Shown piece after piece: positions 27,065 through 35,467 of a stretch of 64,000 bases of DNA (position 1 is the stretch's first letter; each line of letters begins with the position of its first letter). The DNA comes from Nocardioides lacusdianchii (lineage in GTDB: Bacteria > Actinomycetota > Actinomycetes > Propionibacteriales > Nocardioidaceae), in the NCBI RefSeq assembly GCF_020102855.1, contig NZ_JADHZD010000004.1, positions 62,001-126,000 of the forward strand. The letters run 5' to 3'. The notes beneath the pieces were generated by a model that did no database searches, was not told where the DNA came from, and worked only from the letters and a program-made list of their open reading frames with translations. Position numbers and translations under genes: made by a program.

Positions 27065-28303
27065 ATGACGACTGCTGCTCCCGCCCCGGCCGAACCCACG
27101 CTCGACGACCTCGACGTCCCCTCGGTGACCGCCCGGCACTTCGGGCTCGCCGTCCTGGCGCTGGCGATGGGCGGCTTCGCGATCGGCACGACGGAGTTCG
27201 TGACGATGGGCCTGCTGCCGCAGATCGCCGGAGGGGTCGACGTCTCGATCCCCACCGGCGGCCACGTCATCTCGGCGTACGCCGTGGGCGTGGTGGTGGG
27301 CGCCCCCGTGCTCGCCTTCCTCGGCGCGCGGCTCCCGCGGCGGGCGCTGCTCCTCGCGCTGATGGCCGCCTTCGCGCTGGGCAACAGCGTCAGCGCCCTG
27401 GCCACCTCCTACGAGCAGCTGATGCTCGCGCGCTTCGCCGCCGGTCTCCCGCACGGCGCCTACTTCGGCGTCGCGTCCCTGGTCGCGGCCAGCATGGCCC
27501 GTCCCTCGCGCAAGGGACGGGCGGTCTCGCAGGTGATGCTGGGCCTCTCGGTCGCCAACGTGCTCGGCGTACCTGCAGCGACCGTGCTCGGCCAGGAGCT
27601 CGGGTGGCGTGCGGCGTTCTGGGCAGCCTCCGGACTCGCCGTGGTGACGCTGGCCCTGGTCGCGTGGTTCGTCCCCTCGGTGCCGGGTGACGCCGAGGCG
27701 AGCGGACGCCGTGAGCTCTCCGCTTTCAAGGTCCCCCAGGTGTGGCTGACCCTGCTGGCCGGCGCAGTGGGCTTCGGCGGCATGTTCGCCGTCTACACCT
27801 ACATCGCGCCCGTCGTCACCGACGTCGCGGGCCTGGGGGAGCGGTCGGTCGCGATCTTCCTGCTGTCCTTCGGCCTCGGCATGGTCGCCGGCACCTGGCT
27901 GGCCGGGATCATGGCGGACTGGTCGATCTTCCGCTCGCTGATCATCGGCGGGGTCGGCATGGCGGCTGCCCTGCTGGCCTTCTGGGTCGCCGCGCCGTAC
28001 GGCTGGGCGGCGCTGCCGGTGGTCTTCCTCATCACCACGCTGGGATCGGTGCTCGTCGTCAACCTCCAGCTGCGCCTGATGGACGTCGCCGGAGAGGCCC
28101 AGACGCTCGGTGCGGCGATGAACCACGCCTCGCTCAACATCGCCAACGCCCTCGGCGCCTGGCTCGGTGGCCTGGTCATCGCCGCCGGCTGGGGCCTGCG
28201 CGCCCCGGCGCTCGTGGGCCTCGGGCTGTCGCTGGCCGGGGTGGCGATCCTGCTGCTCTCCGCCACCCTCCACGTGCGTGGCCGCGCGTCGACCGCCAGC
28301 TGA
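27065..28303 (+). CDS. MFS exporter, DHA1 family (AraJ/chloramphenicol-efflux-like)
   Basis: 412-aa transporter with twelve membrane helices. The first helix contains GFAIGTTEFVTMGLLPQIA, characteristic of the AraJ/YdhP/Cml drug:H+ antiporter group, and PHGAYFGVASLVAASM and the loop 2-3 motif (GARLPRR) match as well. The long soluble N-terminus (1-28) is acidic. I chose the ATG at 27065; the adjacent GTG at 27062 is possible because GGGAGG lies very close. Substrate unknown: probably a small hydrophobic compound or sugar. Confidence 0.88.
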   Translation: MTTAAPAPAEPTLDDLDVPSVTARHFGLAVLALAMGGFAIGTTEFVTMGLLPQIAGGVDVSIPTGGHVISAYAVGVVVGAPVLAFLGARLPRRALLLALMAAFALGNSVSALATSYEQLMLARFAAGLPHGAYFGVASLVAASMARPSRKGRAVSQVMLGLSVANVLGVPAATVLGQELGWRAAFWAASGLAVVTLALVAWFVPSVPGDAEASGRRELSAFKVPQVWLTLLAGAVGFGGMFAVYTYIAPVVTDVAGLGERSVAIFLLSFGLGMVAGTWLAGIMADWSIFRSLIIGGVGMAAALLAFWVAAPYGWAALPVVFLITTLGSVLVVNLQLRLMDVAGEAQTLGAAMNHASLNIANALGAWLGGLVIAAGWGLRAPALVGLGLSLAGVAILLLSATLHVRGRASTAS

Positions 28304-28314
28304 TTTTCCTGGCG

Positions 28315-28364
28315 TTAACACAAACGGAACTCCTGCGTAAGCCAGACTTGGAACGATCCAAGTC
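28315..28364 (+). promoter_or_regulatory. Candidate promoter and operator for the 52-aa gene
   Basis: TTAACA (28315-28320) and TAAGCC (28338-28343) are 17 nt apart, a plausible -35/-10 pair. Immediately downstream is a perfect inverted repeat, GACTTGGA (28345-28352) and TCCAAGTC (28357-28364), placed at the expected transcription start. It could be a repressor site, or a hairpin ending the MFS transcript. Confidence 0.35.
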
Positions 28365-28407
28365 ATGGAGGCGGGGGGTCCGCCCCGAAATTTTCCGGAG
28401 GTCAGGC

Positions 28408-28566
28408 ATGGACGAGGACACGATCATCACCGCGATGGAGCGCCGTCGCGAGCTGCGCGACCGCAACGTGCACGACGTGGTGGAGCTGCTGAAGCGGCGC
28501 GAGGAGCTCAAGGGGGTCTACCCGATGGCCGACCTGGTCGTCGACAACCTCGGCTGGGTGGTCTGA
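28408..28566 (+). CDS. Small conserved-looking protein, 52 aa
   Basis: A strong ribosome binding site (GGAGG, 28397-28401) precedes the ATG by 6 nt. The product is charged and helical for residues 1-35 (MERRRELRDRN, then VVELLKRREELKG), ending VVDNLGWVV. There is no membrane segment or metal motif. A perfect hairpin terminator follows, so it forms its own short unit. I do not recognise the family; the pattern of alternating acidic and basic residues suggests a protein-binding helix. Confidence 0.7.
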   Translation: MDEDTIITAMERRRELRDRNVHDVVELLKRREELKGVYPMADLVVDNLGWVV

Positions 28567-28586
28567 GCCCCACAGCGCTGACGCAG

Positions 28587-28621
28587 CACGAGCCCCGCCC
28601 GGGGAGCGGGCGGGGCTCGTG
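28587..28621. terminator. Hairpin terminator between convergent genes
   Basis: Perfect 14-bp stem CACGAGCCCCGCCC (28587-28600) with GGGCGGGGCTCGTG (28608-28621), loop of 7 nt. It lies between the 52-aa gene and the convergent lipase gene and can serve both. Confidence 0.85.
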
Positions 28622-28641
28622 TCGTCCTGGGTGGGGCCGGC

Positions 28642-29910
28642 TCAGATCAGCCAGCAGTTGCTGATCTGCGGCAGGCCGAGGAACCTCGCCTCGAAGAACG
28701 GCAGCGCCTCCACCGTCTGCGGCACGATGCCGCCCACGTGGAGCGGGGCGACGTTGGTGGAGAAGAAGACGTTGGCGCCCTTGCCGCACCACGACTTCGC
28801 CATCTGCTTGCCCACCGAGTAGGGGATCACGTCGTCGAGCGCTGAGTGGGTGACCAGCACGGGGACCCTCGGCTTGATGGTGCCGATGCGCTGGGCGGCC
28901 ACGATCGACTTGAACGGTTCCGCGGCCATCAGGGTCGACATCGGCTGGCCGTTGTAGCTCAGCGTCGAGGACTTCACGAAGGCGTTGTTGAGCAGGTCGA
29001 AGACGCACTCGGTCTCGACCCGGTCGCTGGTCGCGCGACCCGTCGCGTTGAGGTAGGGCGAGAGGTCGACGTCGTAGCTGGCCGCGAGGCCGCGCAGCGC
29101 GAAGAAGGCGAACGAGGAGTAGAGCCCGCCGTCGAGGTTGGTGGCGACCTTGGTGAGGTCGGCCGGGACCGCGCCGACCACCGCACCCTTGAGGCGCAGT
29201 TCGGGGGCGTACGTCGAGGCGAGCTCGACCGCGGAGGCTGCGGCGCCCCCGCCCTGGGAGTAGCCCATCAGCCCGACCGGGCTGGTGCTGCTCAGCCCCG
29301 TGCCGGACAGGCGCTGCGCGGCGCGTACGACGTCGAGCGTGGCCCGGCCCTGCGAGACCCGGTCCATGTAGGTGTGGACGCCGACGGTGCCGAGGCCCTC
29401 GTAGTCGGGCATCGCGACGGCGTACCCGCGCAGCAGCAGGCCCTCGATGCCGATGCCCTCGTACTCGATGCCCTCGGAGAACTGTCGCGACGGGGCGCAC
29501 CGGTCCGCCATGCCCTGGGTGCCGGGTGCGTAGCCGATGACCGGGCGCGAGCCCACGCCGATCCACGGTGCGTTCGGCACCAGGACGGTGCCGGAGACCG
29601 CGATGGGCCTGCCTGCGCGGTTGGTGCTCTTGTAGAGCACCCGCTTGGCGTTGCGGACCAGGCTCGTCACGTCGAGCGGGTCGAGCAGGAACGTCATCGG
29701 CTCGCTGCGGATCAGCGCGCCGTTGGCGCTGGGTAGCGAGGCTGGGGTCTCGTAGAACGCGGGCCGCGGCGGTTCCGCGACGGCTGCGTGGGCCGTGGTC
29801 GGAGCGAGGGCTCCGGTCACGAGCGTGGCGGTGAGGACGGTGAAGAGTGACGCGATCGCGCGTGCCGACCGACCCCGAGCGTGGGTTCGACGGCGAGATG
29901 TTGCTGCCAT
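28642..29910 (-). CDS. Secreted lipase/esterase (LIP family)
   Basis: 422-aa exported alpha/beta hydrolase. A long signal peptide with twin basic residues ends near AHAAVAEPP (cleavage about residue 43). The nucleophile elbow is GYSQGGG, the acid is likely the Asp pair in HSALDDVIPY, and the catalytic His lies in LHVGG. Pairs of Cys (CAPSRQF, ECVF, WCGKG, NCWLI) suggest disulfide bonds outside the cell. The family (secretory lipase, PF03583) hydrolyses triacylglycerols or other esters. A GGGAGGGAAG site precedes the ATG. Confidence 0.9.
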   Translation of the reverse strand: MAATSRRRTHARGRSARAIASLFTVLTATLVTGALAPTTAHAAVAEPPRPAFYETPASLPSANGALIRSEPMTFLLDPLDVTSLVRNAKRVLYKSTNRAGRPIAVSGTVLVPNAPWIGVGSRPVIGYAPGTQGMADRCAPSRQFSEGIEYEGIGIEGLLLRGYAVAMPDYEGLGTVGVHTYMDRVSQGRATLDVVRAAQRLSGTGLSSTSPVGLMGYSQGGGAAASAVELASTYAPELRLKGAVVGAVPADLTKVATNLDGGLYSSFAFFALRGLAASYDVDLSPYLNATGRATSDRVETECVFDLLNNAFVKSSTLSYNGQPMSTLMAAEPFKSIVAAQRIGTIKPRVPVLVTHSALDDVIPYSVGKQMAKSWCGKGANVFFSTNVAPLHVGGIVPQTVEALPFFEARFLGLPQISNCWLI

Positions 29911-29971
29911 GGTGGCTTCCCTCCCGGACCGGACGACCCGGCCTCGAGCGGAAACCTACTGGTGAGTCACA

Positions 29972-30637
29972 TCACAGTGGGAGTGTGACGTTCGTCACCT
30001 CGACAGGCTCCTTGAGCGCGTGCATGAGTGAGTTGACGATGCGCACCCAGAGCACCAGGCCGGCCACGGTGACGGCGGCCGTGATCCCGTGGAACAGGGG
30101 CAGCAGGGCCACCAGGTCGGCGTCGGGGGTCCCCGACCAGGGGAGCAGGCGCGAGGCGATCTGCCCGGCGAAGAGCGCCACGACCCACAGTCCCCACCAC
30201 AGGCCGAGGTTGAGTCGTCGCCGCTGGTCGCCCCAGGGGTCGCGCCAGGCGTTGCGGACGATGTCGCGCACCACCTGGTAGGGGAACCACAGACCCACGA
30301 CTGGCACGACCCAGCCGAGCCACGTCCACGCCGGACCGCGCTGGTGGGGGAACCCGGGAGCGAGCGCCTCCGCGATGCGTCGGGCCCGCTGGAGGAACAG
30401 GCTCGTCACGATCCACAGCGGCAGGAGCACGGCATAACCGATGCTCAGCACGTCGTAGGCGGTGAGGACCGTGGTCACGTCGGCACCCTCGCGCGCCGCG
30501 TCGGCGTACGCCTCTGCGGCGCCGAAGGACGTCACGAAGAGCAGCACCTCGACGACTGTGTAGACCGAGGCCAGGACGAGCGCAGCGACGGCCAGGCCCT
30601 CGGGACCCGGGGCAGCACGGCGGGTGGGTTCACCCGT
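29972..30637 (-). CDS. DUF4328 membrane protein, start codon unclear
   Basis: About 210-220 residues with four membrane helices. The DUF4328 core is clear: WLGWVVPVVGLWFPYQVV, then RRLNLGLWWGLWVVALF. The frame overlaps the end of trpS, and between the trpS stop (30630) and the first membrane helix there is no in-frame ATG, GTG or TTG; the candidates are ACG at 30637 (giving TGEPTRRAAPG) or CTG at 30595. A GTG overlapping the trpS stop (GTGA) is in another frame and would need a one-base shift. Starting further upstream would read trpS out of frame. Either a rare start codon is used or a base is missing. Function unknown. Confidence 0.65.
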   Translation of the reverse strand, partial: TGEPTRRAAPGPEGLAVAALVLASVYTVVEVLLFVTSFGAAEAYADAAREGADVTTVLTAYDVLSIGYAVLLPLWIVTSLFLQRARRIAEALAPGFPHQRGPAWTWLGWVVPVVGLWFPYQVVRDIVRNAWRDPWGDQRRRLNLGLWWGLWVVALFAGQIASRLLPWSGTPDADLVALLPLFHGITAAVTVAGLVLWVRIVNSLMHALKEPVEVTNVTLPL

Positions 30638-31679
30638 AGACCATGCCCATCGCCTCGCGCACCTCGTCGAGCGTCGCCTCGGCCACCTCGTTGGCGCGCG
30701 TGTTGCCGCGTCGCAGCACCTCGACGAGGTAGCCGGGATCGGCCTCGAGCTCGGCGCGGCGCGCGCGCAGCGGGGCGAGCTCGGTGTTGATCGCGTCGGT
30801 GAGCCGGCCCTTGAGCGCCCCACCGCCACCGTCGCCGACCTCCTCGGCGACGGTGGCCGGCTCGGTGCCCTCGCAGAGCGCGATGAGGGTGAGGAGGTTG
30901 GCGACCTCGGGACGCCCGTCCGGGTCGTAGGTGATGACGCGGTCGCTGTCGGTCTTGGCGCCCTTGAGCTTCTTGGCCGTCTCGTCGGCGGTCATCCGCA
31001 GCTCGACGACGTTGCCCTTGGACTTGCTCATCTTGGTGCCGTCGGTGCCGAGGATCAGCGGCGCCTCCGACAGCAGGGCACCGGGCTCGGGGAAGACCGC
31101 TGCGTAGCGGTCGTTGAAGCGTCGCGCCACGACCCGGGTCTGCTCGAGGTGGGGGAGCTGGTCGCGTCCCACCGGGACGACGTTGGCCTTGCAGAACAGG
31201 ATGTCGGCGGCCTGGTGGACGGGGTAGGTGAGCAGCAGCCCGCCGATCGAGGTGATGCCGGCCGACTTGGCCTCGTCCTTCACGGTGGGGTTGCGCTGGA
31301 GCTCCGCGACGCTGACCAGGCTGAGGAAGGGCAGCATCAGCTGGTTGAGCGCCGGGACGGAGGAGTGGGTGAAGATCGTCGCCTTCTCGGGGTCGAGCCC
31401 GGCCGCGATGTTGTCGAGCAGCAGGTTGCGCACGTTGCCGGCGATGTCGCCGGCGACCTCGCGGTCGGTGATCACCTGGTAGTCGGCGATGAGCTGCCAG
31501 ATCTCGGCGCCGCTGTCCTGCAGGCGGAGGCGGTTGCGGATCGAGCCGAAGTAGTGGCCGATGTGCAGCGCTCCGGTCGGACGGTCCCCGGTCAGCATCC
31601 GCAGCGAGGCCGGGTCGTCGGCCATCTGCTGCTCGATCGCCTCGCTGCGGGCCTGGGCGGCGCGGAAGGTGTCACTCAC
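30630..31679 (-). CDS. trpS: Tryptophan-tRNA ligase
   Basis: 349-aa class I aminoacyl-tRNA synthetase charging tRNA-Trp. The HIGH motif is GALHIGHYFG (H39 to H42), and the KMSKS motif appears as GTKMSKSKGN near residue 220. The tryptophan pocket region FCKANVVPVGRDQLPHLE is conserved. The GTG at 31679 is preceded by TAGGCT 8 nt upstream, so the transcript is leaderless or nearly so, and the gene is divergent from a 2H phosphoesterase gene with 60 bp between. Length is usual for the family. Confidence 0.96.
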   Translation of the reverse strand: MSDTFRAAQARSEAIEQQMADDPASLRMLTGDRPTGALHIGHYFGSIRNRLRLQDSGAEIWQLIADYQVITDREVAGDIAGNVRNLLLDNIAAGLDPEKATIFTHSSVPALNQLMLPFLSLVSVAELQRNPTVKDEAKSAGITSIGGLLLTYPVHQAADILFCKANVVPVGRDQLPHLEQTRVVARRFNDRYAAVFPEPGALLSEAPLILGTDGTKMSKSKGNVVELRMTADETAKKLKGAKTDSDRVITYDPDGRPEVANLLTLIALCEGTEPATVAEEVGDGGGGALKGRLTDAINTELAPLRARRAELEADPGYLVEVLRRGNTRANEVAEATLDEVREAMGMVYG

Positions 31680-31727
31680 GACGGGCGAGCCTACTTCCCG
31701 GCTGCACGGTGCGGCGAACCGGTTATG

Positions 31728-31733
31728 TAGGGT
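31728..31733 (+). promoter_or_regulatory. -10 box (TAGGGT) for a leaderless transcript
   Basis: TAGGGT ends 6 nt before the GTG at 31740 in the short divergent region with trpS. No Shine-Dalgarno is present. Confidence 0.5.
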
Positions 31734-31739
31734 CGGCGA

Positions 31740-32249
31740 GTGCCCACCATCGGAGTAGCCATCGCGATCCCCGAGCCCTGGGCGAGTGAGCTCCAGGACT
31801 ACCGCACCTCGGTCGGTGACACGACCGCGACGCAGATCCCGACGCACATCACCCTCATCCCTCCGGCGGAGGTCGAGGACGCCGAGCTCGACACCGTCAC
31901 CGAGCATCTCGCGCACGCGGCCTCGGCCGTGGAGCCCTTCGACATCCACCTGCGCGGCACCGGCACGTTCCGCCCGGTGTCCCCGGTGGTCTTCGTGACG
32001 GTGGCCGAGGGGATCTCGCACTGCGAGGTGCTCGCCGACGCCGTACGCAAGGGTCCCCTCGCGGTCGACCTCGACTTCCCCTACCACCCGCACGTCACCA
32101 TCGCCCACCACCTCGACGACCCGGTCCTGGACCGGGCCTTCGACGAGCTGGCCACCTTCGAGTGCCGCTTCGGCGTCGACGCCTTCAGCCTCTACGTCCA
32201 CGACGAGCAGGCCGGCTGGCGGCCCACCGACCGCTACGAGCTCGGCTGA
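31740..32249 (+). CDS. 2H phosphoesterase (2'-5' RNA ligase/CPDase superfamily)
   Basis: 169-aa protein with the two HxT motifs that define the 2H fold: THITLI (H36, T38) and PHVTIAHH (H118, T120), about 80 residues apart as expected. Members hydrolyse cyclic nucleotide phosphates or ligate RNA 2'-5'. The GTG start is directly after a -10 box. It overlaps the next gene by one nucleotide (TGATG), so it is probably co-transcribed with the YihY gene. Next to trpS in several actinobacteria; its actual substrate is unknown. Confidence 0.9.
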   Translation: MPTIGVAIAIPEPWASELQDYRTSVGDTTATQIPTHITLIPPAEVEDAELDTVTEHLAHAASAVEPFDIHLRGTGTFRPVSPVVFVTVAEGISHCEVLADAVRKGPLAVDLDFPYHPHVTIAHHLDDPVLDRAFDELATFECRFGVDAFSLYVHDEQAGWRPTDRYELG

Positions 32250-33301
32250 TGGCGCTCCTCGACTCGGTCAAGGCGAAGGTCGCCGACGTACGCGAGCGTC
32301 GGCCCCTCGTCGACCACCTCGTGCGGATGGTCGAGCACTTCGGCAACGTCAACGGTTCGGCACTCGCCGCCGCGGTGACGTACTTCGCGTTCCTGTCCTT
32401 CTTCCCGATCCTGGCGCTCGCCTTCGCCGTGATCGGCCTCGTGTCGCGGGCCTACTCCAACGCCGACGACGACCTCGTCACCGCGATCAACGACATCCTG
32501 CCGGGGATCGTGGGAGGCCAGGACGGTCTCGACCTGGCCACCTTCCAGGAGAACGCGCCCGGCATCCTCAGCGTGGGGCTCCTGCTCGCCCTCTACTCCG
32601 GCCTCGGCTGGCTGTCCGGGATGCGCACTGCGCTCATCGCGGTCTTCGAGGAGCCCGAGCGCGAGCAGCCCAACTTCGTCGTCGGCAAGGTGCGCGACCT
32701 GCTGGCGCTGCTGACCCTCGGCTCGGTGCTCCTGGTGAGCGTCGCCGTGTCGGGCGTGGCGACCAAGATCGCCACCCCCATCCTCGAGCTCCTCGGCCTC
32801 GGCGCCGGTGCCAAGCCCCTTCTCTGGGCGCTCGCGCTGGCGCTCGGCCTCGCGGCGAGCACGGTGCTCTTCTTCGCCTTCTTCCGCCTCCTCGCCAGCC
32901 CCAACGTGCCGTCGCGCTCGCTCTGGTCGGGGGCGCTGCTCGGCGCGATCGCCTTCGAGCTGCTCAAGCAGCTCTCGACGGTGCTGCTGCAGGCCACCCG
33001 TGAGCAGCCGGCCGTCCAGGCCTTCGGCATCGCGCTGATCCTGCTCGTGTGGATCAACTACTTCTCCCGCGTCGTGGTCCTCGCCGCCGCCTGGGCGCAC
33101 ACCTCGCCCGAGGCCCGCGCCGCGCGCGAGGCCCAGCTCGTCGCCGACCAGACCGTCGAGGGCCCGCGCATCGACCTCGCGGCGGCAGCGGACGTCGTAC
33201 GCTCCGCTCCTGCTCCCGCCGGGTCCTCCCCGAAGGCCGCTTTCGCCGCGGGAGCGGCCTCGATGCTCGGCCTCGTCGCGCTCGTACGCCGTCGGCGCTA
33301 G
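32249..33301 (+). CDS. YihY/BrkB family membrane protein
   Basis: 350-aa membrane protein of the YihY/virulence factor BrkB family. The family signature is seen in GSALAAAVTYFAFLSFFPILAL (split around residue 37) and later SGALLGAIAFELLKQLST and VWINYFSRVVVLAAAW. Six hydrophobic segments, a cytoplasmic N-terminus with charged residues (KAKVADVRERRP) and an Ala-rich C-terminal region ending in a basic tail (RRRR). It begins inside the stop codon of the previous gene (TGATG). The role is unsettled; an envelope exporter role is often suggested. Confidence 0.9.
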   Translation: MALLDSVKAKVADVRERRPLVDHLVRMVEHFGNVNGSALAAAVTYFAFLSFFPILALAFAVIGLVSRAYSNADDDLVTAINDILPGIVGGQDGLDLATFQENAPGILSVGLLLALYSGLGWLSGMRTALIAVFEEPEREQPNFVVGKVRDLLALLTLGSVLLVSVAVSGVATKIATPILELLGLGAGAKPLLWALALALGLAASTVLFFAFFRLLASPNVPSRSLWSGALLGAIAFELLKQLSTVLLQATREQPAVQAFGIALILLVWINYFSRVVVLAAAWAHTSPEARAAREAQLVADQTVEGPRIDLAAAADVVRSAPAPAGSSPKAAFAAGAASMLGLVALVRRRR

Positions 33302-33318
33302 GGCTGTTCTCCTGCCGC

Positions 33319-33375
33319 TTGAGCGGTGAGTGAGGGGGCTCCTTGGGGTGCGGAGTCCTCCTTGCTCACCGCTTG
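33319..33375. repeat. Imperfect hairpin repeat (GCGGTG family), copy B
   Basis: Left arm GAGCGGTGAGTGAGGGGG (33321-33338) pairs imperfectly with CCTCCTTGCTCACCGC (33357-33372). An inner GGCTCC/GGAGTCC match extends the stem. It lies 20 nt after the YihY stop and may also end that transcript. Confidence 0.6.
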
Positions 33376-33403
33376 GTGGGCAAAGGAGAACAACTCGCCC
33401 ACT

Positions 33404-33455
33404 GGGCGGTGCGTGAGGAGGGCACACGCGGCTCAGTAGCCTCTCTGCCCACCGC
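33404..33455. repeat. Imperfect hairpin repeat (GCGGTG family), copy C
   Basis: Left arm GGGCGGTGCGTGAGGAGG (33404-33421), right arm CCTCTCTGCCCACCGC (33440-33455). Same arm consensus and orientation as copy B. Confidence 0.5.
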
Positions 33456-33560
33456 TGTTTGCGGGCCACCAGCCGTCCACACGGACCGCTCGGCGCCTCT
33501 CGTCCACAGGCCGACCGGACGGCGGTGGTGGCCAAGATCGGATGATGGACCAATGGCGCG

Positions 33561-34498
33561 ATGTTCGCCGTACCAGATCATCTCCGTATGGGCGCCGTCC
33601 ACCGTCGCGTCGCACTCGAGTCGGGCGTGAGCAGGGACGTTCTCGAGGGTGTCCAGTTCCGCCGCCTCCACGAGGCGGTGTACGTCCATCGCGACCACGA
33701 GATGACCTGGGCCGACCACGTGGAGGCAGCGAGGCTGGCGCTGCCGACCACGGCGCGTACGACCGGTGTGACCAGGTTGCGTCAGCTCGGGCTCGACGTC
33801 GGCGCGGTGTTTCCGCTGCACTTCGTGATCGAGGGGGACCACCACCTGGTGCTCGACGGGGTGTTCCTCCACCGCACCGTGAAGATGCCGGCGTGCGACG
33901 AAGTGGGAGCCACCATCGAGGCCGCCTTCGTGGCGTTCTGCGCCGAGGCCCGACTCATCGACGCGATCGGCGTCGGGAGCTACCTGTTGCACGAAGAGTT
34001 GCTCGACCTCAGACTTCTCGACCTGGTCCTGACCAAGGAGAAGTGGCGGCGCGGCGTGCCTGAGGCCGTCTACGCCTTGCCGCACCTCGAGGGACGGTGC
34101 CGATCCATCCCTGAGGCGAGGCTCTTCGCCTCTGTGGTCTTTGCGTCGCTGCCGATGCCCGAGGTCAACCGCTCGCTCCGCCTCGATGACGGTGTCGAGC
34201 TCACGCCTGACTCTGGTTCGAGGACCACGGACTGGTGGTGGAGTACGAGGGGGCGCATCACCAGGACGATCGCGCCCAGTACAACGCCGACATCGACCGC
34301 TACGCGCTCTACCGGCGGCACGACGTGCCGTACGAGCTGGTCACCAAGGAACGGATGCGATCGCCGAAGGCCACGATCAGGCGGGTTCACGCGGCACTTG
34401 TCGCTGCGGGCTACGACGGGCCGCCGCCGAACTTCGGTGAGCTGTGGGACTCGCTGTTCCTGCCGCTCAGCGAGCTCGTACGCCGAAGGCGGGGGTGA
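33561..34498 (+). pseudogene. AbiEi-like wHTH plus DUF559-like nuclease, frameshifted
   Basis: Residues 1-90 resemble the winged-helix N-terminus of AbiEi-type antitoxins (VSRDVLEGVQFRRLHEAVYV, split at about residue 30). The rest resembles DUF559/Vsr-like PD-(D/E)XK proteins. The first frame runs well to GVELTPD (codon at 34209); the continuation WFEDHGLVVEYEGAHHQDD is only in the next frame from 34214. Between them are two bases (34212-34213) where a codon is needed, so one base has been lost. The nuclease-like core (VVEYEGAHH) lies after the break. The second frame ends at 34498. It is flanked on both sides by hairpin repeats. Either a pseudogene or a sequencing error. Confidence 0.75.
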
Positions 34499-34504
34499 CC
34501 TGCT

Positions 34505-34558
34505 CGAGCGGTGTGTGAGGGGGAGTCGACGACCCCTAGATCCTCGTCACTCACCGCC
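34505..34558. repeat. Imperfect hairpin repeat (GCGGTG family), copy D
   Basis: Left arm GAGCGGTGTGTGAGGGGG (34505-34522), right arm CCTCGTCACTCACCGCC (34542-34558). It begins 7 nt after the end of the frameshifted gene. Confidence 0.55.
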
Positions 34559-34590
34559 GCCGGTTGCGCGACGCAGGCCAAGCACGCTCA

Positions 34591-34640
34591 GCGGTGGCTG
34601 AGGCGGAAGCTGCGGTTCCAGAAGCCCCCTCACTCACCGC
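34591..34640. repeat. Imperfect hairpin repeat (GCGGTG family), copy E
   Basis: Left arm GCGGTGGCTGAGG (34591-34603), right arm CCCCCTCACTCACCGC (34625-34640). The right arm is a near-perfect complement of the left arms of copies B and D. Confidence 0.5.
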
Positions 34641-34673
34641 CCAAGAGGGGGCGTCGCCCCGAGCCGAGACGCA

Positions 34674-34706
34674 GACGAGGGCCGGGGGAGACCCCCGGCC
34701 CTCGTC
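34674..34706 (-). terminator. Terminator of the sdhCAB operon
   Basis: Perfect 15-bp stem (34674-34688 with 34692-34706) and a 3-nt loop, 15 nt after the sdhB stop on the minus strand. Confidence 0.85.
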
Positions 34707-34721
34707 AGTGGAGCGTGTGGC

Positions 34722-35467
34722 TCAGTGGCCGTGGCGGATCGCGGTGCGCAGGTCCTTGTTGAGCTGGGAGATCACGTCGAGCGGGATCTCCTTGGGGCAG
34801 GCGGCGGTGCAGGCACCGATGTTGGTGCAGCCGCCGAAGCCCTCGTGGTCGTGCTGGGCGACCATGTTCACCACGCGGCTGTCACGCTCGGGCTGCCCCT
34901 GCGGGAGCTCGCCGAGGTGCGTGATCTTGGCACCCATGAAGAGCGAGGCCGAGCCGTTGGGGCACGCCGCGACGCAGGCGCCGCAGCCGATGCACGTCGC
35001 GACGTTGAAGGCGCGCAGCGCGTCGTCACGCGGGACGGGCACCGAGTGGGCCTCGGGGGCCGAGCCGGTGTTGACCGAGATGTAGCCGCCCTGCTGGACG
35101 ATCCGGTCGAAGGCGCTGCGGTCGACGATCAGGTCCTTGACGACCGGGAAGGCGTCGGCGCGCCACGGCTCGATCGTGATCGTCTCGCCGTCCTTGAACG
35201 AGCGCATGTGGAGCTGGCAGGTCGTGGTGACCTCCGGTCCGTGGGCGTCGCCGTTGATCATCAGCCCGCACGACCCGCAGATGCCCTCGCGGCAGTCGTG
35301 GTCGAAGGCGATGGGATCCTCGCCCTTGTCGTTGAGCTGCTCGTTCAGCACGTCGAGCATCTCCAGGAACGACATGTCCGGGGACACGTCGGCGAGCTGG
35401 TAGGTGTGCATCGCCCCGGCGGACGAGGCGTCCGGCTGGCGCCAGATCTTCAGGGTCAGGTTCATGC

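Noticed and set aside
34206-34216. Programmed ribosomal frameshift
   Set aside because: No slippery heptamer and no downstream structure at the right distance; a lost base explains the data more simply.
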